Assembly (NCBI RefSeq): GCF_033449965.1
Contig: NZ_CP137761.1
Coordinates: 372,001-436,000 of the forward strand
DNA length: 64,000 nucleotides
DNA from: Bacillus sp. T3
GTDB lineage: Bacteria; Bacillota; Bacilli; Bacillales; Cytobacillaceae
Direction of reading: 5' to 3'
In this document: positions 63,474-64,000 of the stretch, in pieces
How positions within the stretch are numbered: position 1 is the stretch's first letter
Layout: each line of letters opens with the position of its first letter
Program-made: the position numbers and the translations under genes
The notes under the pieces: model-generated
Database searches by the model: none
Seen by the model: the letters and a program-made list of their open reading frames with translations, nothing else
What the model was told of the DNA's origin: nothing

Positions 63474-64000
63474 ATGGGACAGCCAGAACGAACAAATGAA
63501 CCAATAAGTGATTCATTGCAAGAAAAAAACAAGACATCTTTCTTAAAAGATTTTACCAGCCAAAATGTATCAGCTGGACTTATTTCTTTTACGTTGATCA
63601 TGACAGGCCCAGCATTAATTATTTTACAAGCAGCGAAGGCAGGACAGTTCACTGGTGAGCAAACGATCAATTGGATTTTTGCCGTATACTTCTTTGGCGG
63701 GTTATTTGGGATCGTTTTGCCACTCTTATTTAGAGTTCCGATTACGGGAGGCCACTCGATTTCAGGGGTCGCCTTTTTAGCCACCATGACAGCACAGTTT
63801 ACGTATCCACAGCTAATTGGTGGATATGTGATGTCTGGGTTATTCATTTTACTTATCGGCTTAACGGGTCTTTTTACAAAAATGATGAAATGGGTTCCAA
63901 TTGAAGTCATTTCTGCGATGTTAGCAGGTCTTGTGGCCAATTATGTGGTGAAGATTGTTCAAGACGTAAAGGATTTACCGATTATTGGTGCTGCAACCTT
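63474..64000 (+). CDS. BenE-like membrane transporter, N-terminal part
   Basis: ATG 63474 with TAGGGAG upstream; 175 codons are open to the window edge. Product MGQPERTNEPISDSLQEKNK then FLKDFTSQNVSAGLISFTLIMTGPALIILQAAKAG and at least five membrane helices, with PITGGHSISGVAFLATMTAQ in the position of the BenE/NCS2 substrate half-helix. A benzoate/H+ symporter-type (BenE) or related UraA-fold carrier is most likely; the substrate is not deducible. Confidence 0.75.
   Translation, partial: MGQPERTNEPISDSLQEKNKTSFLKDFTSQNVSAGLISFTLIMTGPALIILQAAKAGQFTGEQTINWIFAVYFFGGLFGIVLPLLFRVPITGGHSISGVAFLATMTAQFTYPQLIGGYVMSGLFILLIGLTGLFTKMMKWVPIEVISAMLAGLVANYVVKIVQDVKDLPIIGAAT

Overview
The window is chromosomal DNA of an endospore-forming member of the Bacillaceae. 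The evidence is Bacillus-type gene order and SD-led starts, sporulation genes (spoIID, spoIIQ, usd-like ORF, spoIIID, sspH), a gerA-type germinant receptor operon, mbl, murA and a complete F1Fo ATP synthase operon. The presence of a nuo operon, which B. subtilis lacks, points away from B. subtilis and towards B. cereus- or Neobacillus-like lineages; the species cannot be fixed from sequence reading alone.

Layout. 1-0.9 kb: 3' end of a subtilase. 1.0-8.8 kb: atpZ-I-B-E-F-H-A-G-D-C. 9.1-19.9 kb: nuoA-B-C-D-H-I-J-K-L-M-N, an 11-subunit complex I without the NuoEFG NADH-input module. 20-33.5 kb: a block in the B. subtilis order (sspH, ywzB, ywmB, murA, spoIID, vanZ-like, spoIIQ, usd-like, spoIIID, mbl, epuA, fabZ, Asp/Asn-rich lipoprotein, ywpF, ssbB). 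33.9-48.3 kb: an accessory zone with membrane proteins of unknown role, two doxX paralogues, a GH13 alpha-glucosidase, a CstR/CsoR-like sulfide/persulfide cluster, an MBL hydrolase, a divergent tetR/DHA2 efflux pair and a complete IS4-family insertion sequence. 48.3-56.7 kb: a c-di-GMP (GEMM-I) riboswitch followed by a Flp/Tad pilus locus. 56.9-61.3 kb: a gerA-B-C-D-type germinant receptor operon. 61.3-64 kb: a third doxX, a CwlC-like amidase and the start of a BenE-like transporter.

Two things cut across the window. First, intergenic regions carry several families of short phased repeats: five-unit CGATAAA elements with the same 21-20-21-21 (or 21-21-21-21) bp spacing at five places, a six-unit AAGTAAA array with exact 21-bp period, a nine-unit TATG array of 20-21 bp period, a GTCCGC/GCGGAC array of 51-52 bp period, and a degenerate array built on the 3' half of the c-di-GMP riboswitch. 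Separate from these is a family of palindromes with the core GGGGGACWGTCCCCC. The IS4-family element sits exactly in the centre of one of them with an 11-bp GGGACAGTCCC target duplication.

Second, sixteen genes, several of them essential (murA, mbl) or central (atpB, nuo), are broken by single-base frameshifts, twenty in all. Every one becomes a full-length family member after 1-base corrections. Nine of the shifts create a CCWGG pentamer and two more fall where a CCWGG is expected; most of the rest are in homopolymers. This looks like sequencing/basecalling error rather than gene decay, so these genes are annotated here as whole CDS with the shift stated.
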